From NCBI GenBank assembly GCA_016235865.1, contig JACRIK010000030.1, positions 62,001-126,000 of the forward strand: DNA of 64,000 nt. The letters are read 5' to 3'. The translations under genes were made by a program, and so were the position numbers. Position 1 is the stretch's first letter; the number at the start of each line of letters is the position of its first letter. Under the pieces are notes generated by a model. It did no database searches, had not been told where the DNA came from, and worked only from the letters and a program-made list of their open reading frames with translations. Origin of the DNA: Planctomycetota bacterium (GTDB lineage: Bacteria; Planctomycetota; MHYJ01; JACQXL01). Positions 1 to 7,984 of this stretch are shown here, piece after piece.

Positions 1-1423
1 AGGCAATGACCAGGGCCGGGGCCAGGACGCCGATAAACTCCGCAATCTGCTGTTTGTAAGGCGTGGCGCCGACCAGATATCCGGTCTTGAGGTCCTGGGA
101 AATATCGCCGGCCATGCAGACCGCGATGCAGACAATGGCGCCGATAGTCATGGCGATAATCATACTGCTCTGGTCGGTCCAGCCGAATGCCACGAATATC
201 AATGAGACCGCGACCAGGGTGGTGATGGTCATGCCCGATACCGGACTGGAGGACGAGCCGACAATGCCGACAATCCGCGAGGCGACGGTGATGAATAATC
301 CGCCCAGGACCATTATCAGCAATACGCCGACCAAGCCCTTGGGCCAGGATGAGGCGGTGCCGACAGCCGGCTTGTAGAAGACCAGATAAGCGATAGCCGC
401 AATTATGGTCAGGATGGAGATGATGAAGATATATTTGAATTTGATATCTTTATCGGTTCGGCAGACGGTTGATTCTGCCTGCTTGTTGAAGAGTTTGCTG
501 AAACCCTGGCGGATGGAACTGATAACTATAGGCAGTGATTTGAGCAAGCTGACGATACCGCCCAGCAGGACTGCGCCGGCGCCGATGTATCTGATATACA
601 CCTTCCAGATGCCCATGGCGTCGAGTTGGTTGATAGGGCTGGTAGCCGGCGGGACAGCTGAAGCCAGATTCGCGCCGATGAACTGAATCATTGGAATCAA
701 GACCAGCCAGCCCAGGACCGCGCCGGCAAACATCAGCGCGGCGATGCGCAGGCCGATGATATAACCAACACCCAGGAGAATCGGCGTGACCTCGGCGCCT
801 AATGTGGTCTGGACCTGAGGATTGTTTGATAATTTCAGGTTGAAGCCGACCACGTCTTTCCAGAGTCCCAAGCCATACATCAGGAATTTATAGAGCCCGC
901 CGATGATGACGCCGCCGAAGACCAGTTTGGCCTTTGAGCCGCCTTCCTGGCCGGCTACCAGAATCTGGGCGCAGGCCGTGCCTTCAGGATAGGGCAGGGT
1001 GCAGTGCTCGCGGACTATCAGAAAGCGCCTGAGCGGAATCATAAACAGGATACCCAGGCATCCGCCCAACGCGGACATGATAAATATCTCCAGGATAGAA
1101 GGCGCCACGCCTAGGAATATCAGGGCCGGGACGGTGAAGATGATGCCGGCGGCCAGCGATTCGCCGGATGAGCCGATGGTCTGAACCATATTGTTTTCCA
1201 GGACCGTGCCCTTGCGCAGGATGCCGCGTAAAATGGCCATAGAGATAACGGCAGCCGGGATAGAGGCCGAGACGGTCATGCCGACCTTCAGTCCGACATA
1301 GGCATTGGCCGCGCCGAAGACGACGGACAGGATGATGCCCAGGATGATGGCCCGGACGCTGAATTCGCTGATGGATTGTTCGGCCTTGATATATGGCTGG
1401 AAATTATCCTTATTATCTTGCAT
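1..1423 (-). CDS. OPT family oligopeptide transporter (3' end beyond window)
   Basis: Translating the minus strand from the ATG at 1421-1423 gives an uninterrupted frame to the window edge. It encodes a very hydrophobic protein with many predicted membrane helices. The N-terminal part reads VRAIILGIILSVVFGAANAY followed by GLKVGMTVSASIPAAV, and further on it has a CTLPYPEGTACAQIL segment; both are hallmarks of the OPT (oligopeptide/metal-chelate) transporter family. About 474 codons are visible, and family members usually have 600-700 residues, so the C-terminus is missing. OPT proteins import small peptides or related solutes across the inner membrane; the substrate cannot be told here. Transcription diverges from tatA. 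Confidence 0.9.
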   Translation of the reverse strand, partial: MQDNKDNFQPYIKAEQSISEFSVRAIILGIILSVVFGAANAYVGLKVGMTVSASIPAAVISMAILRGILRKGTVLENNMVQTIGSSGESLAAGIIFTVPALIFLGVAPSILEIFIMSALGGCLGILFMIPLRRFLIVREHCTLPYPEGTACAQILVAGQEGGSKAKLVFGGVIIGGLYKFLMYGLGLWKDVVGFNLKLSNNPQVQTTLGAEVTPILLGVGYIIGLRIAALMFAGAVLGWLVLIPMIQFIGANLASAVPPATSPINQLDAMGIWKVYIRYIGAGAVLLGGIVSLLKSLPIVISSIRQGFSKLFNKQAESTVCRTDKDIKFKYIFIISILTIIAAIAYLVFYKPAVGTASSWPKGLVGVLLIMVLGGLFITVASRIVGIVGSSSSPVSGMTITTLVAVSLIFVAFGWTDQSSMIIAMTIGAIVCIAVCMAGDISQDLKTGYLVGATPYKQQIAEFIGVLAPALVIA

Positions 1424-1494
1424 AGGGGGTAATAATATATTAAATTCTAATGAAAATCAAATTTAATATCAGTAACATTACATGAGGAGGTTTT

Positions 1495-1698
1495 ATGTTA
1501 GGATTTTTGCAGAATATCGGGATGACGGAATTGATAGTCATATTAGTAATTTTAGTGTTTCTTTTCGGCGCCACCAAGATACCGCAAATCGCCCGGTCGT
1601 TAGGCAAGTCGGCCCATGAATTCAAGAAGGGGATGCGCGAAGGCGACGAAGAGGTAAAGGATAAAAAAGACGAGGACAAGAAAGAAGCTTCTAAGTAA
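1495..1698 (+). CDS. tatA: Sec-independent protein translocase TatA/E
   Basis: A 67-residue protein with the typical TatA layout: a short N-terminal membrane helix (about residues 9-24), the FGATKIPQIARSLGKSAHEF hinge and amphipathic helix, then a highly charged Lys/Asp/Glu tail. TatA oligomers form the passage for folded proteins carrying twin-arginine signals. A perfect GAGGAGG Shine-Dalgarno lies 6 nt before the ATG. No tatB or tatC is next to it, so the other components must be elsewhere. A possible client is close by: the DUF362 protein at 3396 starts with a twin-arginine-like MERRSFLRL sequence. Confidence 0.95.
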   Translation: MLGFLQNIGMTELIVILVILVFLFGATKIPQIARSLGKSAHEFKKGMREGDEEVKDKKDEDKKEASK

Positions 1699-1719
1699 GA
1701 ACTAAGCGAAGCGTGACCG

Positions 1720-1783
1720 TGAGCAATCCCCCGAATGCTTTCGGAGGGGATGCGGAACGAACCCGCTACTGCGGGACTGTAAC
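1720..1783 (+). repeat. Two-hairpin dispersed repeat (family R), copy 0
   Basis: The gap between tatA and the tRNA holds a CCCCCGAA/TTCGGAGGGG hairpin followed by a CCCGC/GCGGG hairpin and an ACTGTAAC tail. The order hairpin, GGATGC-like junction, second hairpin, CTGTAAC tail matches the better conserved copies at 11372, 12013 (inverted), 13793 and 14077. It could also terminate tatA transcription, but there is no T-run. Confidence 0.5.
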
Positions 1784-1798
1784 ATGCCCACAATACCT

Positions 1799-1875
1799 GG
1801 ACGATTAGCTCAGCTGGTTAGAGCGCTTGGATCACACCCAAGAGGTCACAGGTTCGAATCCTGTATCGTCCACCA
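1799..1875 (+). tRNA. tRNA-Val (anticodon CAC)
   Basis: A full cloverleaf can be folded: acceptor GGACGAT/ATCGTCC, D-arm GCTC/GAGC, anticodon arm CTTGG-ATCACAC-CCAAG with U33 and anticodon CAC, variable loop AGGTC, and T-arm ACAGG-TTCGAAT-CCTGT. The discriminator is A and the CCA end is encoded in the DNA. It ends one base before the stop codon of the convergent gene at 1877. Confidence 0.95.
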
Positions 1876-1876
1876 T

Positions 1877-2857
1877 TCAAAACCACAAAGCCAGACCAAA
1901 AGTCGGGCCGTTGAGATTCCTGGTCTTATTATTTATCAGGGAATGATACCCGCCGAATATTTCCAACGAACCGCTGTGCCAGCCGACCGTGGTATCAAAA
2001 TTGGTGGTTCTGACGTCAGACGGAGAGGCGAAACTGGCCGATGTCCGGATACTCCAGGGCTCGGCCGGGAAATAGTCAGCCCTGACCTGGAATGAACCGC
2101 TGCTGTGCACTGTATCAGTCGCATCGGTCAGGAAGGCCAGCCCAAATCCGACCTCGGTAACAAAGTTGGTGTTCGGCGTCAGGCCGATGGTGTTGAAATG
2201 GGTGGTAAAGTAGTTCATCGACAATGTATTATTGCTCACCTCTTCCAGGTAATGATTATTCTCCATATCCCAGGTCCAGCTGGAGGGGAACAGGAATTTA
2301 CCGTATAATCCGTAGGATTTGATGTTACTGTCGATCGTATTGTAGTAGGTCCGGAACTGGAACGCCGTCATATTGCCTGATTCGTTGTCAGTGAAAACAT
2401 AAATCCCCGGCTGGGGCTGTTGTGGCTGGTTGTACGGGCAGGAACTATAGCGGTAGCCGAAATCGCCGAATATCAGGGCGCTGAAGACATCGCTGAATAA
2501 GTCCGCCCAGAACTCGTCCCAGAAATCACCGCCGTCATCGTCATCGCCGTAATAGGTATCGTTATCGTGCGACTTCTTTTCGCGTCCGGAGGTGTCTTTA
2601 TCCTTATATGGCTCGGAGAATTCCTTTAATTTGCTCTTTTCTTCCGGTTTAGATGGTTTTGGCTTATCTTTGTCGTGTTTGGGTTTTTCCTTGTCCTTAT
2701 CGCGATTATCATTATGCCCTGATTTTTCCTTATCTTCTTTAGGTGGCTTAGTTTTGTCCGTCTTATTTTTATCCGCTGATATTTCCAGTGAGGGACATAT
2801 ATGGAAAATGGCAAAAAGGCATCCCAGCATTAATAGAATCCTGATATATTTTGTCAT
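1877..2857 (-). CDS. Secreted protein with charged low-complexity region and C-terminal barrel-like domain
   Basis: A 326-residue protein, not recognised as a named family. It begins with a signal peptide (about residues 1-27). Residues 28-110 are Lys/Asp/Glu/Pro-rich with no hydrophobic core, and acidic stretches follow (DDDDGGDFWDEFWADLF). The C-terminal part, from about 170, has alternating hydrophobic/polar strands with many Tyr, Phe, Thr and Asn and ends in LALWF. A terminal Phe after alternating residues is typical of outer-membrane beta-barrels, so an outer-membrane or surface location is inferred. Its ATG directly follows the stop codon of the lipoprotein gene upstream (TAG then ATG), so the two are co-transcribed and probably translationally coupled. 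Confidence 0.7.
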   Translation of the reverse strand: MTKYIRILLMLGCLFAIFHICPSLEISADKNKTDKTKPPKEDKEKSGHNDNRDKDKEKPKHDKDKPKPSKPEEKSKLKEFSEPYKDKDTSGREKKSHDNDTYYGDDDDGGDFWDEFWADLFSDVFSALIFGDFGYRYSSCPYNQPQQPQPGIYVFTDNESGNMTAFQFRTYYNTIDSNIKSYGLYGKFLFPSSWTWDMENNHYLEEVSNNTLSMNYFTTHFNTIGLTPNTNFVTEVGFGLAFLTDATDTVHSSGSFQVRADYFPAEPWSIRTSASFASPSDVRTTNFDTTVGWHSGSLEIFGGYHSLINNKTRNLNGPTFGLALWF

Positions 2858-3286
2858 CTACTTTCCTTTCCTTCCGTGGCCCGGCGGTCCGTCATCATCG
2901 TCGTCCTTGTCTCCCAGGCCGGGCGGCATGTTTTTATCGCGGTTGGGTCTTGACTTCTCCTGGCCGGGCGGAACCCTGAGATGTCCGGGCGGTATCTGGC
3001 CGAAGCGGACCGGCAGCCGGTGCGCCTCGATCACGCCCCAGGGACCGTTGTAAGAGTAACTGACATACCATGAGTTATTGGCAAAATAGTACCAGAGATT
3101 ATCGTAAAAGAAGATATTGACATAGCCCTTGACATAATAGACCTCCGGCACGGTGGCAATGACAATAATCTCAGGCCTGGCCTTGAAGACCGGCGGGACA
3201 AATACGGTTACCTCGGCTTGTTTGGCCGGCTTCGCGCACCCGGCCAGGATGATAAGGCAGAACAATATGCTGGATAATCTGGGCAT
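2858..3286 (-). CDS. Small lipoprotein with GPW-type repeat motif
   Basis: A 142-residue protein with a lipoprotein signal (LIILAGC, lipidated Cys at about residue 17). The central region YVKGYVNIFFYDNLWYYFAN followed by WYVSYSYNGPWGVI resembles small periplasmic proteins with an aromatic Y-x-W-x-x-x-x-GPW pattern found in many Gram-negatives. The C-terminal 40 residues are Pro/Gly/Asp/Lys-rich (DDDDDGPPGHGRKGK) and look disordered. It heads a two-gene unit with the barrel-like protein at 1877-2857. Function unknown; cell-envelope structure or assembly is a guess from context. Confidence 0.7.
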   Translation of the reverse strand: MPRLSSILFCLIILAGCAKPAKQAEVTVFVPPVFKARPEIIVIATVPEVYYVKGYVNIFFYDNLWYYFANNSWYVSYSYNGPWGVIEAHRLPVRFGQIPPGHLRVPPGQEKSRPNRDKNMPPGLGDKDDDDDGPPGHGRKGK

Positions 3287-3360
3287 AATAGATTTCTCCC
3301 TTCCCTTTAATTATAACAAGCGCTGATTTATCGGTCAAATAAAATCCTGGCTAATAGTAT

Positions 3361-3388
3361 TTGACAAATTGATTTAGATATGTATATT
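3361..3388 (+). promoter_or_regulatory. Sigma70-type promoter of the DUF362 gene
   Basis: TTGACA (3361-3366), 16-bp spacer, TATATT (3383-3388). Only 7 nt separate the -10 box from the ATG at 3396, so the transcript should begin at or next to the start codon. No Shine-Dalgarno is visible. Confidence 0.6.
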
Positions 3389-3395
3389 AAACTAT

Positions 3396-4430
3396 ATGGA
3401 AAGAAGAAGTTTCTTGAGGCTGGTGGCCATCAGCGGCGCCGGGTTATTTATCCTGCCGGACAGATTCAGTCCGGGCCTGTTTGCCGCACCGGCCAAAACC
3501 CGGGTGGTGATAATCCGGAATTCCCAGATGAGGAATTCAGAAGGGGAGACCGGCAAGATGGAGGTAAAGCGCACGGTCTACGAGGCGCTCCGTTCGCTTT
3601 CAGATGCAGGTTCGGGCGAGGAATTGCTCCAGTCAATCATTTCTCCAAAGGACGTGGTCGGTATCAAGGTTAACGCCTATCTGGGCGATAAGAATAACGC
3701 CACCAGGCCAGACGTGGCATACAGTTTGGCGGAATTCCTGATAAAGACAGGCGTCAAGGATAATAACATTATCATCTGGGACCGGGCCGCGGACGAACTG
3801 GAGCAGTCCGGTTATGTTATTAAGGACAATAAGGTAGATATCAGGTGTGTTGCCACCAATACCAAACGGGTTCAGCGCCTGAGCAAGCCCATGGCCGGGT
3901 TTGACGATAACGCCGTCACGGTCGGTTCAGCTCAGATCAAGGTGTCCAGTATTGCATCCAAGGCCTGCAGTGTTTTGGTGAATATGCCGTCCCTGAGGAC
4001 ATTCAAGTTCAAGGAAAATACCGGTATCAGCAATGCGATAATGAATATGTACGGTGCAGTGGAGATAACCGAGGAGAATACCCAGGCGTTGTATGGCAAT
4101 GACTGCAATCCGGGCGCGGCTGATATTTATAATATCAAGCCGATTAAGAGCAAGACCAAACTGGTGATTTGCGATGCGATTTACCCGCTGTATAACGGCG
4201 GACCGGCCGAAGACCAGCGGTATCACTGGAATTATAACGGCATCATCGCCGGCCTTGACCCGGTAGCGGTTGATATAGTGGCCCAGGGCATCATCCAGAA
4301 ACATCGCGACAAGGTTTTAGCGGACACGCCTAAATTAAGGTCTGATTATCTGGAAACCTGCGCCGGCAGTAAATATCGCTTGGGAATTGTCGACCTCAAG
4401 GAGATAGAGGTCATAGAAAAAGAGATTTAG
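3396..4430 (+). CDS. DUF362 domain protein with Tat-like signal
   Basis: A 344-residue protein. Residues 1-32 (MERRSFLRLVAISGAGLF...) form a twin-arginine-type signal with RR, a hydrophobic stretch and a following AAP. The rest matches the DUF362 family: DVVGIKVNAYLG, ATRPDVAYSLAEFLIKTGVK, NNIIIWDRAADELEQSGY and a C-terminal GLDPVAVDIVAQGIIQKH. DUF362 proteins are exported or cytosolic proteins of unclear biochemical role, often near iron-sulfur proteins; the ferredoxin domain some carry is absent here. The last 4 bp overlap the 3' end of the convergent dapF. It appears to be made from a leaderless transcript. Confidence 0.85.
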   Translation: MERRSFLRLVAISGAGLFILPDRFSPGLFAAPAKTRVVIIRNSQMRNSEGETGKMEVKRTVYEALRSLSDAGSGEELLQSIISPKDVVGIKVNAYLGDKNNATRPDVAYSLAEFLIKTGVKDNNIIIWDRAADELEQSGYVIKDNKVDIRCVATNTKRVQRLSKPMAGFDDNAVTVGSAQIKVSSIASKACSVLVNMPSLRTFKFKENTGISNAIMNMYGAVEITEENTQALYGNDCNPGAADIYNIKPIKSKTKLVICDAIYPLYNGGPAEDQRYHWNYNGIIAGLDPVAVDIVAQGIIQKHRDKVLADTPKLRSDYLETCAGSKYRLGIVDLKEIEVIEKEI

Positions 4431-5215
4431 TTAAGTTTAATATCGCCTTCAAACACCATTTCGGCCGGACCGGCCAGCGAGATTTTACCGCTTTTAAGCT
4501 TAGAGATTTCCAGAACTCCGCCCGGCAGGCTGACCTTTACTTTATTATTCCGCAGTTTGCGTGTGGCAATTCCGGCCATAACGGCCGCGCAGGCGCCGGT
4601 GCCGCAGGCCAGGGTTTCGCCTACCCCGCGTTCCCAGACCCGCATATCTATCGCGCCTCTGTTCTTCACCCGGACAAACTCCACATTAGTCCTTTGGGGA
4701 AACAGGTGATGCCTTTCCAGCAACGGACCGTATTTGGCAACAGGAAATCTGCTTACATCTTCATCAATGAAAACCACGCAATGGGGATTGCCCAACACCA
4801 CCTTTATTTTTGATGCTGTTATCTTACGTACGGATGATGGAGCAGGTAGGGTGACGCTGACCTTAGCGACTTTATTCCTGTTAATAAGGAGTTTTAGCGG
4901 GATATTTCCGCTAAGAGTTTCAATGATGAGTCCGTGTTTATTTGTTAGTCCCTGCTCGAATACCAATTTGCCCAGGCAGCGGATGCCGTTGCCGCACATC
5001 TCGGCTTCAGAGCCGTCGGCATTGAATATGCGCATCCTGAAATCGTGATTCTTATGTCGCGCCGGCAACACCAGGATTACGCCGTCCGCGCCAATCCCGG
5101 AATGGCGGTCGCATAATCGCCGGATTAGGGGCCGGGTGAATGATGATTGTTCCTTGCCGGATGGGACAAATAGTATGAAATCGTTGCCGATTCCGTGCAT
5201 CTTGAAGAATTTCAT
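4427..5215 (-). CDS. dapF: Diaminopimelate epimerase
   Basis: A 262-residue protein with the complete DapF signature: MHGIGNDFI at the N-terminus, the first catalytic cysteine in AEMCGNGIRC (C74) and the second in TLACGTGACA (C204). It converts LL- to meso-diaminopimelate, the last step before meso-DAP feeds peptidoglycan and lysine synthesis. Length is normal. It is followed on the same strand by nothing closer than the convergent DUF362 gene, and its own start lies 17 bp after the end of the STAS gene, so the two may share a transcript. Confidence 0.97.
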   Translation of the reverse strand: MKFFKMHGIGNDFILFVPSGKEQSSFTRPLIRRLCDRHSGIGADGVILVLPARHKNHDFRMRIFNADGSEAEMCGNGIRCLGKLVFEQGLTNKHGLIIETLSGNIPLKLLINRNKVAKVSVTLPAPSSVRKITASKIKVVLGNPHCVVFIDEDVSRFPVAKYGPLLERHHLFPQRTNVEFVRVKNRGAIDMRVWERGVGETLACGTGACAAVMAGIATRKLRNNKVKVSLPGGVLEISKLKSGKISLAGPAEMVFEGDIKLN

Positions 5216-5232
5216 ACTGTGCTTAGTAAAGA

Positions 5233-5595
5233 TTATTTTTTAGGCGGCCCGGCCAGTGTTTTTACGGCGTTAGTAATGTTGTCTGCCGTCTGGATAAAGT
5301 TGAACAGTCCGAATATCTGCAGCGCCTCCTTGACGGCCGGTTGGGGCTGGACGATGACGACATTGCCGTAGTTTTCCCGGCAGGAGTTGGCTATTTTTAT
5401 AAAAGACCCGATGCCAGATGACGTAATAATATTCAATCTGGACAGGTCAAAGATAAACCGGTGGGTCCCTTCATCTTGTATTTTGGTTATCGCTTCTCCG
5501 AACTGGTCTTCGGTGTTATTGTCCAGGATTCCTTCCAGCCCGATAACCGCGATATCATCCGGCATTTTCATTGTCTTAACCACCAGGTTAGTCAT
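5233..5595 (-). CDS. STAS domain protein (anti-sigma factor antagonist type)
   Basis: A 120-residue single STAS domain: MPDDIAVIGLEGILDNNTED, RFIFDLSRLNIITSSGIGSF with the serine pair that is phosphorylated in SpoIIAA/RsbV proteins, and a C-terminal helix with ALQIFGLFNFIQT. Such proteins relay partner switching between an anti-sigma kinase and a sigma factor, or act in local signalling. No kinase or sigma factor gene is adjacent. A Shine-Dalgarno (AAAGGAT) precedes the ATG. The pathway it serves cannot be stated. Confidence 0.9.
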   Translation of the reverse strand: MTNLVVKTMKMPDDIAVIGLEGILDNNTEDQFGEAITKIQDEGTHRFIFDLSRLNIITSSGIGSFIKIANSCRENYGNVVIVQPQPAVKEALQIFGLFNFIQTADNITNAVKTLAGPPKK

Positions 5596-5726
5596 AACTT
5601 ATCCTTTATCTGTTTTTATGGATAAATAATATGTTAGCATTTTTTAATACGGAGTCAATGAAAATCATTTTCGACTTAATATGCTAATAATATCAGACAT
5701 CTCAACGGCCGACAAGAAAGTGCCGA

Positions 5727-7079
5727 TTAGAGGGATATTTTTTTCCAGCGTCCGGTTTTATAGATGATATTATAGATGACAGAGCGGATGAGCCAATCAA
5801 TCGGCATGGTCAGCCAGGCGCCGGCCAATCCCCAATGAAGTATGCTGACAAAAAGGAAGGCGAGCGGCAGGCGAATCAGCCAGACGCCTATGAAATTAAT
5901 GTAAAGCGGAGTGGTGGTATCTCCGGCGCCCCGGAAGGTCCCCTGGTGTATCATGGCATAGCCCAGGAAGGGCTGTTCGATGGCGGCAATCATCAGGCAG
6001 AATATCCCGAGCGTCCGGACATCCGTATCTCCGGTAAAAACGCTGATAATCTGGGATGGAAATAATAAGAACGCCAGTCCCAGAAGTCCCATTATGACCA
6101 GGGCGAACCTGATGGATTGCCGGCAGGTCAGGTTTGCCAGGTCAGTTCTTTTGGCGCCCAGATACTGGCCGACCAGCGCTGCAGTTGCCATTGACAGGCC
6201 CATTCCGGGCATAAATGATAGGCTTTCTATCCTTAAGATGATATGGTGGGTCGCCAGTGATGCCTGGCCCAAACCGGCCACTATTTTCAGGACGACCAGT
6301 CCGCCCATCGAGGTTATCATTGGTTCAAATGCTGCGGGCAGGGCTATCTTTACCATGGTTTTCAGGGTAGCTTTGTTGACCAGCCAGAAATCCTTGATTG
6401 ATAATTTGACGGCTGATTTCTTTGAGAACAGGAAGGAAAATAATATCAGGCCTTCAATAACCGACGAGCCGAAGGTGGAAATCGCGGCGCCCTTGACCCC
6501 CATTTCCGGGAAACCCAGTTTCCCGTAAATCATGATATAGTCGCCGATGATATTGAGGATGTTTGCAAAGATGGTGACCATCAGGGACGTTCTGGTATCG
6601 CCGGCGCCCCGGAGTATGGCGGTGGATATGAAGAACAGATAATTCATCACAAAAGCCGACAGGGTAATGGCCAGATAAGTTACCGCCTCTTTGTGGAGGA
6701 TTGAAGATGCCGGGGTGAAAATAGCCACGATATTCCCGGCCAGTGCCGCGCCAAACAGCGATATTATTCCGCCCAGGATAATTCCGATGGTCAGGGCCGT
6801 AACGGCATTAGTTTTGGTTTTGAGCCCGTTTTGTTCTCCGATTGAACGAGCCACCATTGCGGTAGCGGCAATAGGGATACACAACATGGTCAGGCGAATC
6901 ATCATTGTGATAGGACCGCTCAAGCCCACGGCGGCCAGAGCCGACTGGCTATACCAGCCTAGCATGATGGTGTCGGACAGGAACATGAGCGACATCAGGA
7001 GATGCTGGAGCATCACAGGCCAGGCCAGATGTGTCACGGCCCGGCGCACGGCTTTGATGTCTTCCTGGTTTTGTTGCAT
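5727..7079 (-). CDS. MATE family efflux transporter
   Basis: A 450-residue integral membrane protein with twelve likely helices in two related halves. Family motifs include WPVMLQHLLMSLMFLSDTIM near the N-terminus and, in the second half, ALPAAFEPMITSMGGLVVLK and GMGLSMATAALVGQYLGAK. MATE proteins export cationic drugs or metabolites using Na+ or H+ gradients. TATAAT (7088-7093, minus strand) lies 8 nt before the ATG with no Shine-Dalgarno visible. The upstream region is occupied by a MITE-like element whose end lies about where a -35 box would be. Confidence 0.93.
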   Translation of the reverse strand: MQQNQEDIKAVRRAVTHLAWPVMLQHLLMSLMFLSDTIMLGWYSQSALAAVGLSGPITMMIRLTMLCIPIAATAMVARSIGEQNGLKTKTNAVTALTIGIILGGIISLFGAALAGNIVAIFTPASSILHKEAVTYLAITLSAFVMNYLFFISTAILRGAGDTRTSLMVTIFANILNIIGDYIMIYGKLGFPEMGVKGAAISTFGSSVIEGLILFSFLFSKKSAVKLSIKDFWLVNKATLKTMVKIALPAAFEPMITSMGGLVVLKIVAGLGQASLATHHIILRIESLSFMPGMGLSMATAALVGQYLGAKRTDLANLTCRQSIRFALVIMGLLGLAFLLFPSQIISVFTGDTDVRTLGIFCLMIAAIEQPFLGYAMIHQGTFRGAGDTTTPLYINFIGVWLIRLPLAFLFVSILHWGLAGAWLTMPIDWLIRSVIYNIIYKTGRWKKISL

Positions 7080-7115
7080 AAAACTGAATTATATATCAAA
7101 GCAATTAACAGGTAA

Positions 7116-7211
7116 ACCCCGCACATAATTATAGTGATAGGTTAACGATGTGCAGTGCATTACTCTGTATCAGCAATATGATATTTTATTAACATTATTT
7201 ATGTGCGGGGT
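7116..7211. mobile_element. MITE-like element, family M, copy 1 (96 bp)
   Basis: Perfect 13-bp terminal inverted repeats ACCCCGCACATAA / TTATGTGCGGGGT enclose an AT-rich 70-bp interior without coding capacity. It sits between the divergent MATE and tsaB genes. Two relatives with the same ends lie at 30015-30112 and 49118-49285. No clear target-site duplication is seen. Confidence 0.8.
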
Positions 7212-7221
7212 AAAGTAATTG

Positions 7222-7249
7222 TTGCATTGTCGGGAATAATGGATATAAT
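7222..7249 (+). promoter_or_regulatory. Promoter of tsaB
   Basis: TTGCAT (7222-7227), 16-bp spacer, consensus TATAAT (7244-7249), then 6 nt to the ATG at 7256. The transcript is predicted to be leaderless. Confidence 0.6.
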
Positions 7250-7255
7250 AAAGCC

Positions 7256-7984
7256 ATGAAAGTAATCGGCATCGAGACCTCATCCATCCAGGGCGGCGTG
7301 TCCATCCTGGAAGAGACGGATAATTCAATAACCTTACAGCGAAGTACGGCGTTCAGGCGCGGCCTGGTTCACGGCAAGCTGCTGGTGCCAGCCCTGGACA
7401 AACTGCTTAAAAGGGCGCATTGGCGGAAAGATAAAATAGACCTGGTGGCGGTGGATATCGGGCCCGGCTCTTATACCGGTCTGCGGGTCGGACTGGCGAT
7501 TGCCAAAACCATGGCCTATGCGCTCAAGACAAAGATTGTCGGGGTAGTTTCACTTGATGTTTTGGTAAGAAATGTTAGTGCCAATGATGTTCATCAATAT
7601 ATCTGCCCGGTAATCGATGCCCGCTGGAACCAGGTCTACACGGCCATATACGAGAAGTCAGCTGATGGCTACAAACGGCGGACGGATTATCTTGCCATAA
7701 CCCCTGAAGATTTGCTAAAGGTAATCAATAGATACCGGGGGGAAATCCTGTTGTTTGGAGACGGGCTCAGGGCTTACAGCGATATTTTCAAACGGCTGGC
7801 CAATCGGGCCGAATTCGCCCCGGAGCATTTATGGCTTCCCAGCGCAGCGAATGTGGCTACCCTGGGATACGAATCGTATCAGTCCGGGAAACGGGATGAC
7901 CCGATAAAACTGCTGCCTCTTTACCTGCGGCTGACCGAGGCAGAGCTGAACCTGAAATCTTGCAAGAGGAGGACTACAGGATAA
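7256..7984 (+). CDS. tsaB: tRNA threonylcarbamoyladenosine biosynthesis protein TsaB
   Basis: A 242-residue protein of the ASKHA fold. MKVIGIETSSIQGGVSILEE at the start and AVDIGPGSYTGLRVGLAIAK at about residues 64-83 are diagnostic of TsaB. TsaB is the scaffold partner of TsaD in making t6A37 on ANN-decoding tRNAs. The C-terminal part (LLPLYLRLTEAE) also fits. The stop codon is followed without a gap by the ATG of alr, so the two genes form an operon. Confidence 0.95.
   Translation: MKVIGIETSSIQGGVSILEETDNSITLQRSTAFRRGLVHGKLLVPALDKLLKRAHWRKDKIDLVAVDIGPGSYTGLRVGLAIAKTMAYALKTKIVGVVSLDVLVRNVSANDVHQYICPVIDARWNQVYTAIYEKSADGYKRRTDYLAITPEDLLKVINRYRGEILLFGDGLRAYSDIFKRLANRAEFAPEHLWLPSAANVATLGYESYQSGKRDDPIKLLPLYLRLTEAELNLKSCKRRTTG

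Noticed and set aside
1784-2095. Open frame starting before tRNA-Val
   Set aside because: It runs through the tRNA and antisense to the secreted protein gene; no homology seen.
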